A stretch of DNA of 64,000 nucleotides from Brachynemurus nebulosus (lineage: Eukaryota > Arthropoda > Insecta > Neuroptera > Myrmeleontidae). Location: the NCBI GenBank assembly GCA_035578155.1, contig JAPWDM010000001.1, positions 1,240,001-1,304,000 of the forward strand, read 5' to 3'. Below, in pieces: positions 32,246 to 45,392 of the stretch. The position numbers and the translations under genes were made by a program. The notes under the pieces are model-generated. The model was not told where the DNA came from. It was given only the letters and a program-made list of their open reading frames with translations, and searched no databases. The first letter of the stretch is position 1. The number at the start of each line of letters is the position of its first letter.

Positions 32246-34533
32246 AAAAGTGAAAAAAATTAGCAGGGTTGTCAGATCGAGCTATATATCTATTTTCGAT
32301 TAGCGGTTAAATTTTATTGTTGACGCCAAATAGCCTTTGAGCTAATTTGAACTTTTAGTTAAAATTCAATTTTTAGTTTAAAAATTACAATTTTTCGTAA
32401 ATTTTCCTTTTTTGGCTCGTTAGCTGTACTTTTGGAAAGACATTTTTAAAAAATTGCGCTTAAGGCATTGGGCTATTTTTGGGCTACCGCTCATTGGCGG
32501 TTTTCATTAAAACTGTTTTTGACAACATTGATTGTCAGAAATAGAATATAGCTCAAAAACCAACTACATAGAACAATAGTTCAAAAATCTATCATAAGTG
32601 AATTATTCTGTTCTTTATGACAATGTTGGCAAGCAAATTGAAATTATTTTTTTCCTGAAAAAGGTCCAAAATACCCCGTCCTCAGTATCTAATATGTTTA
32701 GCTGAAGAACTTTCCCAAAAATTTAGAATCTTCAATATTCTAACCAAATTTTTTAAAAATCTTATGTTCCGTTCAGAAGTTGTTGTACTAACATATATAC
32801 ATTTGTATTTGAAAAGTCAATCAACTGTGTAGCTGAATTTTCTTTGAAAAAATTCGCTGGAAGGACGAGAAGTATTTTTGTCAAATTCCGGTTAAATTGA
32901 CAAAATTATAGGTTGGAATCAGGGCCGGCGCAACCGCACGGGCAAACCGGGCAATTGCCCGGGGCGGCAAGAATTAAGGGCGGCATTTTGGTCAGTTGCA
33001 GCAGTTTGTAAATTTTAACTAAAAAAATCTTTGAGACATCACGAATGAATAGGTTATTTTTAAAAATTTAAAAATTCTCAAAAATCATTTAGGTAAAAAT
33101 ATTTCTTCTATATTTTAAGAATGCATAATATCTATTTATGCCTTTGTGTGTGGTGTATTTGTAAATTTCTACTTGACTTATTTATTGTCTTTTACGAAAA
33201 AAGGCCAATATTCCACACTTGTTTGCAATAAAACTGTACTGTAGAACCCTGTAGAACTTTTTTAAAAAAAAAATTGTATTATTTATTGATAAATTCAATA
33301 ACAATAAATTTTGTGTTTGTGAAATTTAAACCTTTATTTTTAACACAAAAAATCGAAAACTTGTGTTTCCGATTCACATGGGATACGGTATTGTATTTTA
33401 TGTACCAGTGAAAGAGTTGACTGACTAACTGACCATTCATTAAAAGATATTTTAAAAATTTTTGAAAAGGAAACAAATTTTTTAGTTAAGATAAATATAT
33501 CTGACGATGGTAAAACTGATAACGGTAGATACGAGTGTAATTTAAATCTGTACAATGCGAAGAACTAATTGTTGTATTTAGTGAATTTTGTGAATTTGCT
33601 AATGTTTTAGATTTTCTTTTTTTCTGTATTTTATACCTATGTTTTGCTTAAATTACTATCTTCTTTTTTGTTAATATTTTATAATATTTATTATAAACTT
33701 TTTAATTAGAACTTTTTACTATTGACTTTTTTGGATTAAATATAGTGTAAGTTTACAAATCCTATTAATTATGTCAGAATATGGGTGGAAACCGTTATTA
33801 GGTACTTAATACCGTAAGAGAAGGGCGAAAAGAAACGCAAACATTAAAAAAAATGAGTTGTTCGTTAAGTAAACTAGATACAACGTCAGAAATCATGAAA
33901 GGACGATCCGCTGAACGGCTAGCTTCTAAAGAATTGGAAGAAAAAACAAATCCAGAACTTCAAGAAAGTGAAAGTATGTACTTGCGCGGCTACCGAAATA
34001 CAAGGAAGCTCAATCTCGTACGACGAAAATAAAATTTAAAGTAGATTTCTTTTTTAATGTGCTTGTCATAGCACTAACAATAAGTTTAGTAACAGGGAGA
34101 TTCTTGTAACTTGAAAAAAACTGTACATATTTTTAATTTTTATATGACATACACAAATTACAAGAAATTTAAATAAGTGATTTAATATTGAAATGCAAGA
34201 ATTTAGAAAATGCCTTATCTGATCATATAAAAAATTCGTCAAGTGCGTGTTTGACACGCACTAAGTAATGTCCCTCACCATCAGTGGTCATAACTAAAAC
34301 TTCTTAAAATATAACAGTCCGGACACATACGTTCACGATGTGACACATACGAACACGATCGTTCTGAAATCTAAAAATGGGTTATACTTTAGGAATAAAA
34401 TTTATTTATTAGGAAAAATATTTTATCCACCTTCACATCCCGTTATAAAAAATTCCTAGAAACAACTGATTGTACGGAACACTGTTAGCGCAAGTACAAC
34501 TTGCACTTGACGACTTGTTTTTATTAAAGTTAA

Positions 34534-35488
34534 CCCTAGAACGACAAACTGGGGTAGAAATCTACCCCAGGTAAACTTTAAACTACGTTTTTAAATTAGT
34601 CAGTAACATTATCGACTGAACACCTATACCATAATTTAGTTCAAGGTTCTAACAGTAGAGTGAGGTCGGGAAACCCTGCGGTTTCTTGTCTACTGCGACG
34701 AAGGGAAAACGTGAAGCTAGTATGGGGTTGATATGTACGCCAGTTTGTAGTTTACGTCAGTGTTTTGTTTAGGTAAGTTATTTTTATTTTTCTTGCTAAA
34801 ATAATTTGGATTCACTTATAATGACCTTATTTTGCAACAAAACATTAGATATAGCCAGCCCGATGCTGCTTGTGTCCTCGAGGAAGACCGCAAAACGCGA
34901 ATATATTGCACGAAGTGCAAGCGACCGACCTGCGAGAATCATGGAAATATATATTGCAGCGATTGTAGTGCCTTTGAATAAGTTAAATTCTCCTTTTTTT
35001 ACATTTTGTATGAAAAAAAATGAAATATATTCTTAAAAACTAAAATTTCATGCATTTTTGTTTGATTTTTCCACATATCAAATTCCCAATTTTTTTAATT
35101 TTCAAAATCCAAAATAAATCGACTTTTTTGGCAAAACATCATGATGTCATTTGTATGCTTGAAGTCCCTTGTGTCCTCTTTAAAATACCGTCTGAAATTT
35201 GAAAATCGGTTCATTAGAAAAATAGTTATCAATTTTTGTTTATTAAATGACAATTTGAGCGTTTTTGAACACTTTTAGCTATTTAAATAGATTTTTCACC
35301 GACTAAGCTTTGATTAAATTGAATTTACTCTTCACCATTCTCTTCAGCATGAAAAAACGAACAAATTCGCGTTCTTATAAGTGAAATTGCTGCTGTCAGA
35401 TCGATTTTACGACCAAAAATCCCGTGGGGTAAATATATACCCCAGTTTGTAGTTTAAGAGTAGAAAAAATAAGTTTGTCATTCTAGGG
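34534..35488 (+). mobile_element. piggyBac deletion derivative (955 bp)
   Basis: TTAA lies at 34530-34533 and 35489-35492. The left TIR CCCTAGAACGACAAACTGGGG and the right TIR (reversed) CCCTAGAATGACAAAC are the typical piggyBac start. Inner CTGGGGTA...TACCCCAG motifs repeat near both ends (34549-34570 and 35424-35446). Only the transposase C-terminus survives. Confidence 0.92.
34871..34981 (+). pseudogene. piggyBac transposase C-terminal cysteine-rich domain
   Basis: The frame ending at the TAA at 34979-34981 reads a Cys/His array: RKTRIYCTKCKRPTCENHG, then NIYCSDC. This matches the C-terminal zinc-binding domain of piggyBac transposases, which recognises the transposon ends. The RNase H-like core with its DDD residues is missing upstream. 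The start is not preserved. A different, meaningless frame of 76 codons overlaps it at 34806-35036. Confidence 0.88.
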
Positions 35489-37707
35489 TTAATTATGTAT
35501 ATAATAAAAATTAGAAATAAATAAAGGTTTAAAAAATATTAACTACGATTTTTTTTATTAGAAACACAAAATTACAAAGACAACGTATTTATTATATCAC
35601 AAAAGTTATTTCTAATGAGTTTATCGTAACTGGAAGATTTTCTTGATGTAGATTTTATGGTTCCAAGGTAGATAAATGAAGCACAGGGAATATTTAAAAA
35701 AAAAAAAAATATAATATTCTCTTGTAGGTTAAACACGAAAGCACATGTATTTTATTAATTTTGTTTTCTTTTGGTTTAAGTAATGATAATATTTTATTTA
35801 TAGGTTTTCCTTTTGTTTTTATAATTTCAAATATATTGGTTGATTATTTTTTATATTATTTTATTTTTAAATATTTTTTTTAATATAAATTTTTTGTTAA
35901 TTTTCCAAAACAGTTTCTAACTTAACTCATTATCAATCCGCCATTTCAAACTTCCTTTTTCTGTTCGTCATTACTATTCACTGCTTACTCGGGGTTTGCG
36001 TCCCCAATACCAGTTATGTACTTTGAATAATACCAGTTACTTTGAAATACTTATATACATCGCTAGATAGCAGTACTGTTACAAGTCTTAATCGTTTAAT
36101 CGAACTATAGAGTTCACAGGTACATTAAATACATACAATACACAAGCAATACCTCTTGCGTTTATTCAATATGGATGTAAAACTCAATAATTATTCATTC
36201 TACACAGTCCAATCTTATTATGTACCGAACTTGCACGAAGTTGTTCGGTACATAAAAATGAAAAAGATATATTCCATATGGAATTAGCAGACGAACTAAA
36301 TGTTTTATGCAGTTCTGTATACTTCCAAGTAACCATAGTTTTAAAGCGTTTTCGCTGAAAACACTGAAATATTACTTCTCACTCTGGGAAAGTAAGAAAT
36401 CAAATTTTTTTATTATTTGTTTTAGAGAAATGGGGGCGTTAAGTTTATATCTTGCCCAGGGCGGCAAAAACTCTAGCGCCGGCCCTGGTTGGAATAATTC
36501 TTTTTTCAGCGAAAGGAATTATTATGAAAAACGAAATTTAAACCCGTCAAAGAGCTCCATCCAAATTTAGGACTGAAGAAACAGCATACCCAAATTTCCT
36601 ATAACCGTACCTAATTACTTATTGCACAATAATAAATAAGTGGAACTGCAGAAATTAAGGATCGTGTTATTGAAGTGTTAAATGTACCATAAAAATATTA
36701 TCTACAATTTATTCATTATTGCAACTGCATTATAAATGCAAATGTAAACTTCTATAACTTTTACGTATAAATTAAATGTTTTGTTAATTATTTCACCGTC
36801 TCTAATTGAAAATACCACATTTTCTACCATCTTGTTTATAAAACAACCCTCGAGCTTTTCATAATAATTTATTTAATAAAGATACACATTTATATCTATA
36901 CACAAACATTTTATAGAAATGCTAAATATATTATTATTCTTATTAACAGAATTACAGGAGTAAAACTAACAAGTAAAGGTCCCGAGGTCGGACCTATCGA
37001 TTATGATAAAGCTTAAATATATTCTAACACAGTAAAAAAAAGCGACACCTTTTTTCGGCGAAAATACGGTTTGAAGAAATCAAACTGCTCTTCAAAAATT
37101 GGAATGAAAATTGAATTATTCAAATACCTAAGTCGAAAATGGTAAAAGATCGACCAATAGTTTAATTTAGTGGTATTGTTCTTTTTTAGAAAGATGTTGA
37201 TATGCAATTTGTTCATATTACATCAAAAAGAAGTAAGGGGTGAAAAATAAAAGTGGTAAAAAAAAATTCAAACCTAGGTAAAAAAAATATAATAGGTTGC
37301 AAACACGATAATCTTTGCTATTAGCAAAAATTACTATTTTTAATGTAAAATAAATCTAATTTGACAAGGTAAAATATATCTAATTTTAAATAAAAATGTG
37401 GTTAGGCCATAAACTTTGTTTTTGAAAATGGTTAAATTAGGCTTACAATATTTTACATTAAAGTCAGTAATCATTACTAATAAAAAATAAATAATGTGCT
37501 TACGATCTATTTTCGATTAAAGGATTTTGATAACGAAGAGTAGGTATAATTTAGCAGGTGTGATATATGTATTTGAAAGAATACTTCTGCAACAAAAATT
37601 AAACAATTTTTTGTGTTCCAAGAATTTTACTCCTCTGCTGGATAAATTTAGTATTACTGAGAGCTTTTACAATGTATTGTTATATTTTTTTTTTATATAT
37701 TACTCAC

Positions 37708-37819
37708 CAATTTTGTTCTCGAATTTCATACGAGCTATAAGCTCGTAACGGTGAATCATCCGTCGTAGATTCTCCCGATAACATAATATCAATGTCTGAA
37801 CATGAATGCCGCGAGAGAT
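37708..37819 (-). CDS. Gene A exon 3, minus strand
   Basis: On the minus strand: acceptor ATTATTGCAG, then 112 coding bases, then donor TTG|GTGAGT (37702-37707). It enters with two bases (AT), which complete the final G of exon 2 as Asp, and leaves with TG, completed by exon 4. The peptide is SRHSCSDIDIML followed by an acidic STTDDSP stretch and AYSSYEIREQN. It is serine- and aspartate-rich, as in a disordered signalling or scaffold region. No domain is recognised. Confidence 0.72.
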
Positions 37820-38573
37820 CTGCAATAATTAATAATCGAAAATTATATTTATTGAACTATATACTTGTAAACAAACATAATAAATGTTATGGTGGGAGCA
37901 CTGGGAAGTCAACGAAATATTTTCCATATTGTCAATGTTTACATTCTGTAACATTTTAAATAAAGACTTTTTCTATGATTTTATTAAAGTATTAAAAAGT
38001 TGATTAATTAATCATACAAGCATTTACAAATCATTGCAAAAAAATAATTCTATAAATAGAAATAAAATATTACTCCAATTAATAATTTTTCTTTTAAAAT
38101 TATAAATGATTTCCTGAAAAGTAGAAAAATAAATAACTAGCTATGTTAAAAATAAATAAATTATTTTATTTTTTTTACAATTCTCCTCTTTGTTTCATGA
38201 TATATTGTAATCCACATAAGGTAATATAACCTAGCATAAATAATCTATTTCTAAAAGGTTGACAATAGAGATTAATAGGAACACAAAAAAATAATCATAA
38301 TAGTTACTTATTTTTATTTATTGAGTAAATATTTTAACAAATCTAACACTAACCATACATACCACCTCAGTAAATATTCCACTTTTAATTTAAAAAAAAA
38401 TAAAAAATGAAATATATTGGGGCAACCTACTACTCTGTTCTTTAGGGAGAGGAACGTGATTTTATGATGGGCAACTACGTTTTTTTGAGAATTGTGTCTA
38501 CAGTCGTCTATACAATGCCAATATTAACATTCAATTCAAAACGGAAAATACGGAAAATCTTTACAACTACATT

Positions 38574-38646
38574 CAATCGTGAGAATCGAATCCCACCTGC
38601 CAATCTAAAAACCAGCCTTGTAAAAGCCGTCCTCTGGGTACTGCCT
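38574..38646 (-). repeat. tRNA-derived SINE head, minus strand
   Basis: On the minus strand TACCCAGAGGACGGC resembles box A and GTGGGATTCGATTCTCAC is a near-consensus box B, at tRNA-like spacing. No matching acceptor stem closes, and an 81-codon frame on the other strand is chance. Confidence 0.5.
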
Positions 38647-38839
38647 TGTAAAAAGTTACAAAATAGAATATTAAAATATGGATTTATGGAAAATATGGAA
38701 TTATCGTAAAGTAATTCTCAAATCGACTAAATTTATTTAAAAAATTTTCTAGCGCTCCCACCATCATCACAATTTTATATATTTTACAGGAATTTATTGT
38801 TTTCATTATGTCATTTTTTTATTCGAATGAACTAATTAG

Positions 38840-38996
38840 CACGTTCGCAATCATAGACGCCCTATAACGTCTAGTAAAACTTATACTTAACTGCCATATA
38901 CTTAACCCAACGCTGGTACCCGCGTCAACAATTAAAATGCATTAGTTGCGAAAACAGCGTACCAGTTTGGCGTTTTCGTCAACGTGTTAACTCCCC
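38840..38996. mobile_element. Short MITE, TTAA-type, TIR CACGTTSRCRA
   Basis: The right end TTCGTCAACGTG is followed by TTAA (38997-39000). The left end CACGTTCGCAATC is preceded by TTAG (38836-38839), a probable mutated TTAA. Inner words (GACGCC / GGCGTT) are also inverted. It is too short to code. Confidence 0.4.
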
Positions 38997-39776
38997 TAAT
39001 TATCTAATATGAAGTATAATGCTCTACAGAGGAAGCTCATAAATCATAAAACAGATTCGATTAAATTAGATGAATTTACAGAAGTACTAGACTAGTAAAC
39101 TTCTACTTTCAAAATTAATTTTATGTGGTTTCAAAACTGTAGTACAAACACTCCAAAATTCAAATTCTTTTTCATACAATAATTTCTTACCGATAAAAGA
39201 AAGCTGAGGTATTTTTATTTGCTCGTTGCCAGCCTTCTAAAAAGAAATTGCCCTTTACAAACTGACCGAAATTTGCTAAATTTTATTCAGTTTTGATAAC
39301 GAAATTTGAGCTAATATTATATGATCTCAATTTGTTGTCAAACTTTTCGTTTTTTAAAGCGCGATTTTCTCTCAGTAAATGTGACATATGATATGCCAAT
39401 AAAGAGAGAAAGAAAAACATTTAGCTGTAAAAAAATCTACTTCATATTCTATAAAAAAAAAAATAAAAAAAAATTTCGATATTATAATTTGAAAACAAAT
39501 AATCATGAAAATTCCAAAAAATAATTCCTCGTAAATAAAGAATAATTAAATAAAAATACCATAGTTCTTACCGGTAAATTACTAAAAAAAAAGAATATAC
39601 CACAATTCCTAAACTACTCAAATCTGTATCTCTTATACCGTTTACGAGATCCCCATACGTACTTACTGCTCATAAAAAAGAACTTTTGATCCAAATTTTG
39701 ATGTTTTTAAAAACTTATACAATGAAATATCAAAACATTTTTAATTTTTTTAAAATAAAAATACATTTCATACATA

Positions 39777-41208
39777 CTGCGTGAGTTTTTCGAGAGTTGC
39801 CATTTTGATTACAGCCAAACCGTTGATTTAATCGAAAAAATTGTTCAAATAAGAATTGTAGATATCGACGGGGGCAACCGATTGCTATAGTCAGGAGCTT
39901 TATAGCTCTTATGGTTTTCGAGTTATGATACAAACTTATAGTTTTTTAAATGGAAACGTATGTTTAAAGGTTTTTCAAAAATTTGTTTATGATTCAAAAC
40001 TACCAGTAATACTCAAATTTTCATTGTTTTATCTCATATTTTTGAGTAATTACGTTTTAAAAATGACACTTAAATTTCGTACTCAAGTACTTACAAACGA
40101 TTAGGATTTTACGTAATTTAAAAAGATACTAGCTCAATATGGCTGCCATTTTTAATAATGTAGTAACGAAAAATTAAACGATTATTACGTTTTCCATCGG
40201 AAATTAAAATTATTAAGTAGATTAAATTATCGTATAAAAATGATACTTAAATACAATAAGGAAATAAAATTTCAGTTTTAATTCATTGAAAAATAAAAAA
40301 ATTACTTTTCAGAAATGTCACTGTTTGACAGATATATAGGCGTCTAAACATATTTTTGTAGCAAGTATTTTTAAAGAAAATGAAAAGTTTTTTCTGAAAA
40401 AACTTATCCCTTTTAATTTGGTTTGCACTAAAAAAGAAGATACTATCGAATTTCAAATATTTTTACACTATTTGAGTACATTTATTAATAATATTTTTGT
40501 TTCCAATTAACCTCACTTTGCTACTATTAAAAAACGCCAATGTCATTTTGATTTGTATTGGTTATGTACATTTATTTCACCTGCCACCTGTCGTTCTCTA
40601 AATAAATAAAAAATAAATATATTTTTCAGTAAATTAATGAAATACTTCAAATTATTTTTAAATTTAGTTACTTTAAATACTAATCTTTTAAAATAAATTG
40701 ATTTTATTATGCAAAAATCTTAGAAACTTGAAATAGAGCCCGACATCTATACTCCAAAATCTGAATTACTCCAAAACTATACTCCAAAAACTACCATTTG
40801 TATTACAGAGAATGATGCTACATAAGGTTCTTTTCTTGGATGTAATAGAAATGTTAGCCGTTTAAAACTCTGTCGGTACAAAGAGCCTCAAATACATATG
40901 CATATTTCTACCGCCTAATTGCTAAATTAAAGAAAAATTCAAAAAATAAACTTGAGTAAAAAAATTTTTTCCTTCATTTATATTTTTAATTGATGCATTA
41001 GATCAGTTTTATCGAAAAATTAACATATAGTCTCATTTAAAAATCTATAAGTTTGTATCATAACTCGAAAACCATAAGAGCTATAAAGCTCCTGACTATA
41101 GTAATCGGTTGCCGCCGTCGATATCTACAACTCTTATTTAAACAATTTTTCGATTAAATCAACGGTTTGTCTATAATCAAAATGGCAACTCTCGAAAAAC
41201 TCACGCTG
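39777..41208. mobile_element. TA-flanked MITE with about 175-bp TIRs (1.43 kb)
   Basis: The left arm starts CTGCGTGAGTTTTTCGAG and the right arm, reversed, CAGCGTGAGTTTTTCGAG. Identity continues for about 175 bp, including GCTTTATAGCTCTTATGGTT and TCGAGTTATGATACAAAC, with a few differences. TA flanks both ends (39775-39776, 41209-41210). The interior is AT-rich without a transposase. Confidence 0.8.
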
Positions 41209-41229
41209 TATATAAAAAAAAGAAATTAA

Positions 41230-42152
41230 CCCTAGAATCATACGTACTCGTCAAAACGACGAACGAACTTCTCTACCTGCTCCAATACTACAACTTGTCG
41301 GTACCTTCTTGCTGTGAAACTTCTGTTATCTAATTTATTTGTTATTATAACACATAAGACGTATAAATTTTGTTTATAGCTATTGTCGTTTTTTTTATAC
41401 TGAAATAGTGTGCGTCAAAAGGACGACGATGTATAATTAACCTATATTTTTTTTTAAAGATTTTGTACTCCACATATAAAAGTTTTCCTAATTTTTCTAA
41501 AATTTATTAAAGATATGCATGTTATAATTAATTTATTCAATAATTATGATAATGTGAAAGATGATTACAGCTGTTTGACTTATAGAGACGACATAATACT
41601 GAAGTTTTAATATATTGAATCGAAAACTAAAGAATGCGTTTCGAATGACTTAATAAAAGGTTAACAATTTATTTTGTGGAAAATATTTTAATTTTTATTA
41701 TTTTTTGAGATCTTATTCGAAAAATTACTAACAAATTTTAGAAATTTTACAAATGTGCCTAATGGGGAAATAACTACATATCTATAGGAATATTTATGAC
41801 TGAGAAGTTTCACATTCTGTAAAGTCACACATGTCCACTGACTCATAATAGTTCATAAATTAATTATTTGAAAGACATGTTTTATGATACAACTGATGTA
41901 TTTATCTATTTTTAAATTTTTATAGTGAAAATATGCTTTGATAAAAAGATTAAAAAAATTAATAAATATTAATATTAAGAAATTTTTCCAAATCCAGTTT
42001 TTTTTAAATATTTTGTTCGCTTTTATAGTATTGTTATGTAAAAAAAATGTTTTTTGCAAATAAACTCTAAAACTCCCCGTAAAAAGTCCATTCGTCGAAA
42101 CGACGCCGATGTATGATTAACTTGACTCGTAGACCAACGTATGATTCTAGGG
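41230..42152. mobile_element. piggyBac MITE (923 bp)
   Basis: TTAA lies at 41226-41229 and 42153-42156. The left TIR is CCCTAGAATCATACGTACTC and the right TIR (reversed) CCCTAGAATCATACGTTGGTC. A subterminal word CGACGNCGATGTATRATTAA occurs near 41420-41440 and again near 42098-42118, possibly a transposase binding site. No coding frame is preserved. The start CCCTAGAA is shared with the piggyBac at 34534 but the rest differs. Confidence 0.85.
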
Positions 42153-42337
42153 TTAATATGACAAAAATAAAAGTTTTATTCAGAATACATTTAGATTAAA
42201 AAAAAAAATCCAAGAATATTACGTAATCAACAATGTTTTCATACACGTATACCATCATTCATACATATACATACATACTTCCTTTTACATTTTCAAATAA
42301 AATTTAGCATGTGATAACATGTAATGGAAAAACTCAC

Positions 42338-42428
42338 CAATGTTTGATTGATATTGCCTGGCAAATGTGGTCGTAGAATTGATAGCGTTAGTACCACCGC
42401 GTACCCGTTCATACAAATGTTCCGAACC
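42338..42428 (-). CDS. Gene A exon 2, minus strand
   Basis: On the minus strand: acceptor GTTTATTTACAG, 91 coding bases, donor TTG|GTGAGT (42332-42337). It enters in phase 0, directly after the exon 1 codon ATG, and leaves with one base. The peptide reads GSEHLYERVRGGTNAINST then TTFARQYQSNI. It is short, polar and without a recognised domain. The full match of both splice sites and both phases makes a chance origin unlikely. Confidence 0.68.
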
Positions 42429-42850
42429 CTGTAAATAAACATATATTCGTTACAGAGAATGTTAGATAAAAACAAAATTTATTAACTATAAAAAAGTTTT
42501 TTTATATATACATATATATCCACCTTACCTACCTAGAAATTTTAAATGTAGAGCAGAGAACAAATAATTATATTATTTAACAAAAAAACGGAAAACCCAT
42601 ATTTACATTAGCATTATTAAATTTTATTTGAAATTGTTTTATTTACTTAGAATTCGTTAAAATACAAAATTAAATATCAACTAATTAAATACATAATAAT
42701 ATGATATATGATCGATAATTAAATACATATACATATAAATTATGTATATGATTAATGTTCTACAAAAAGTAATAAATAAAAAATTGTATACATAATACAT
42801 AAACATAAGTAATAAAAAATAATAGGAAATATTTTGCGAAAATATCAGTA

Positions 42851-43358
42851 CAGTTGAACCTTTTTTGCGGTGGATAGGGACCGCATAAAAAAATGCACAA
42901 AAAAAATATTCAAAAAAACAGTAAAAAAACAAATTTTTTATGCGATGGATCGGAATTGCATAAAAATTTTCATAGTTTTCATCAAAAATTTTCAAATACA
43001 TAACCTAAAACGCTGAAAACCTCACCATCTCCTCAGAAGTTGCTTTTCTAAACAAGATAAAGCATTAATTTACACATAAAAACATTTTATGTAGGTAATT
43101 CATTTTTAATATAATAAAAATTGTGATGAATACATCTATAAGGAAAACTTAATGATCCAATAATTTATTCTTATGCAATGTACTGATTAAATGCTTAAAA
43201 ACAATCAAAGAGTGATTTTATAAAAGTAAATTACTGTAATTAATGCTTAATTTTCTTATTTTCTTTTGCTATTTATTCACATTATGCACTTTAATGGGAA
43301 TTTTTTTAAACCGTATTAAAAAAGTCACACAAAAAAAAAACATAAAAAAGGTTCAGCT
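42851..43358. mobile_element. pogo/Tigger-type MITE (508 bp)
   Basis: The left end CAGTTGAACCTTTTTTGCG and the right end (reversed) CAGCTGAACCTTTTTTATG are pogo/Tigger-like TIRs. TA lies on both sides (42849-42850, 43359-43360). Inner GACCGCATAAAAAAATGC and ATTGCATAAAAATT words recall duplicated subterminal sequence. No transposase is present. Confidence 0.75.
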
Positions 43359-44683
43359 GTATTTTATTCAATGAGCAAGTAATGATGGCTATTACGAAAA
43401 TGAAACTGCGATACAAGCCGAGTTTATGAGGTGTGTATTGTAATTTCCTCTTCGTGAGTTATAGCCACTGCACGCGAGTAGAGTACTATACTTTATCTAC
43501 GACTTTTTTATTTTTGATTTAAACAAGATTGAATATAAAATTAAAATTAAAAAGATTTTTATTCTACTTCTAATTTCATTAAATATCCATATTTATGAAA
43601 ACGATCAAACTAAAATATAAATAGCTTTGTTTTCTTATGAATTACTACGCAACATACATAAAATTAAAACTTGATAGTAGGTTTCTTGCTCATAAAACAG
43701 CTGCAACCCATTGAATAATGGTTAATACGGTTATTTCAGGTCAAGAGGTATTGAGTAATGATCATTCCTGCATGTCTAGTTATCATCTGCATTTTCCAAC
43801 AAATTCAATACAGATATGACCGAGCAAGGCCCGGTCACCTTGATATTTAACGACAAATGGAAAATTAGGAATTTTTAATGAGTTGGGACATAGCTAAATT
43901 GTTTTCTAAGGCCCAAAAATTCCCCCGTAACTTTCATTAAAATCGTTAAAGCCATTTTTGGCTTTGGAGGAAAAAGGGACACATGTAACAAAGACAATTC
44001 GTTTAATAATATTTATAAGATAAAACCCGTCCATCCAATTCTGCTAAAATATTATGACTTCTTCGCATACATATTATATTTATACTCGCATTTATATAAA
44101 ATGCAAATGATTCATATAGATGGAATGTAAAAATGAAATTTTGTCATTTATCAAAGTTATTATAATTTTTACTGTCCTTTTTCAATATATTAGGTAGTAG
44201 ATCTAGAGATAGCTATATTACAAGCTTGTCTGCTGTGCTGTCTTACGTGCATTCCTATCGCATGAAATCATTTTCATTTGGTAAAAATATTTCTATAACA
44301 TCTCTGCCGTGTCCGACCTATAATAGTAAGAACGCAAAAACGCAAAAGCTTTTGAATACTATATAACCTGCATACTATATTGTAATGTATACTGTATACT
44401 ACATCAATATAATTTATTAAAGTATACAATGCGAAAATACATACAAGGTGTTTCAGACAACTTGCAACATATAAATTATAAGACGGAAAAATTTATTGTG
44501 ATCAAAGGTGCTTTATTTTGTGTTTGCTAAATACTTAATATAAACTAAAATGACATTGGAGCAAAATAGGTAACGTTTTAAAATAAATAAATAAAAAGTC
44601 AATAGCAGTAAAATTTCAATAGTAGTAAGTAAATATTAAATTAATCTTCAACTTTTATATTTAATAACGCAGATAATATTTAA

Positions 44684-45392
44684 GGAGGTTCTCCCATGTT
44701 ATGGGTTCAAAAAAAAATTGTTTTTCCACTTGAAAACAATTAACTTTGAAAGACTTCCAAAAGGAACAGGAAGGAGTACTCTATGGACCAAGTATCGAAG
44801 ACTGATGGTAAGTTAAGATTTTCACACTTTTAACCGTATTTGAAACTTTAAACGCATACTCTCAAAACTGTTTTTCAAACTTTTCTCCATCATATCTCGA
44901 GAACGGTTTGACCGATTCACTTGAAATTTATAGGGAAGACTCAGCACATGTAGACGTACGGAGTGAACTAGAATCATCCAAAAATTCTCAGTATTTCTAT
45001 TTTTTTTTTTCGTAACGAAACGTTAAGAAAAAAATCATGAAATTTGAAACTTTTTTTCAAAAGTCTGCCAAAAACCCAATTTTCAATATTTTCAAATGAT
45101 TCTGGTTTACTTGATACATTTAGGCTTACAGATTAAAACGCCGTTTTTTTTTTCAGATAAGCCAATCAGCCGAAATCATGAAGGAAGTGAGCGTACTTTT
45201 TTTCGAGGCGAGTGTTTTCGGAGTGGTACAACTTACGTTCTAATGAAGATTTTTACTTGAAATTTGTTTTACATACTCTTGAGATAATAATAAATAAATG
45301 ATAAAAAAATTTCAAGTTCTATCTTGTCACTGGTCGTCAAAAAAAATTCCCAAAAAATGCTTAAAAAACAATCTGTCACATGGGAGAACCCC
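44684..45392. mobile_element. TTAA-flanked MITE, TIR GGRGGTTCTCCCATGT (709 bp)
   Basis: TTAA lies at 44680-44683 and 45393-45396. The left TIR is GGAGGTTCTCCCATGTTA and the right TIR (reversed) GGGGTTCTCCCATGTGACA, offset by one base. The interior is AT-rich and non-coding. The G-rich TTAA ends group it with 12250-13048 and 19096-20997. Confidence 0.78.

Larger units (their letters stand above)
32920..36487. mobile_element. hAT element (3.57 kb) with nested piggyBac
   Basis: GTTGGAAT flanks both ends exactly (32912-32919, 36488-36495). The ends are CAGGGCCGGCGCAACCG and, reversed, CAGGGCCGGCGCTAGAG. Subterminal GGGCGGCA words occur on both sides. The interior lacks a recognisable transposase. 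A polar frame at about 33850-34030 (region SAERLASKELEEK) could be a transposase scrap. A piggyBac sits at 34534-35488. A stem-loop with ATGTACCGAAC arms lies at about 36220-36258. Confidence 0.9.
29102..37707 (-). other. Gene A intron 3 (8.6 kb), packed with repeats
   Basis: It is bounded by the donor of exon 3 (GTGAGT) and the acceptor of exon 4. It contains a HINE-like end, the 120-bp satellite array, another HINE-like piece and a hAT carrying a piggyBac. Stretches 31446-31950, 32246-32919 and 36488-37707 show no gene or clear element. Weak GGTCGGACCTAT scraps of the ACCGACTTC family occur at 36980-37000. Confidence 0.5.
37820..42337 (-). other. Gene A intron 2 (4.5 kb)
   Basis: It holds a SINE head, a TTAA-type MITE, a long-TIR MITE and a piggyBac MITE (listed separately). 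No additional exon is required, because the phases of exons 2 and 3 fit directly. Confidence 0.6.

Noticed and set aside
31921..32247. 108-codon plus-strand frame
   Set aside because: It is the reverse strand of a HINE-like copy including its (AT)n core, and the same phrase in other copies is not open.
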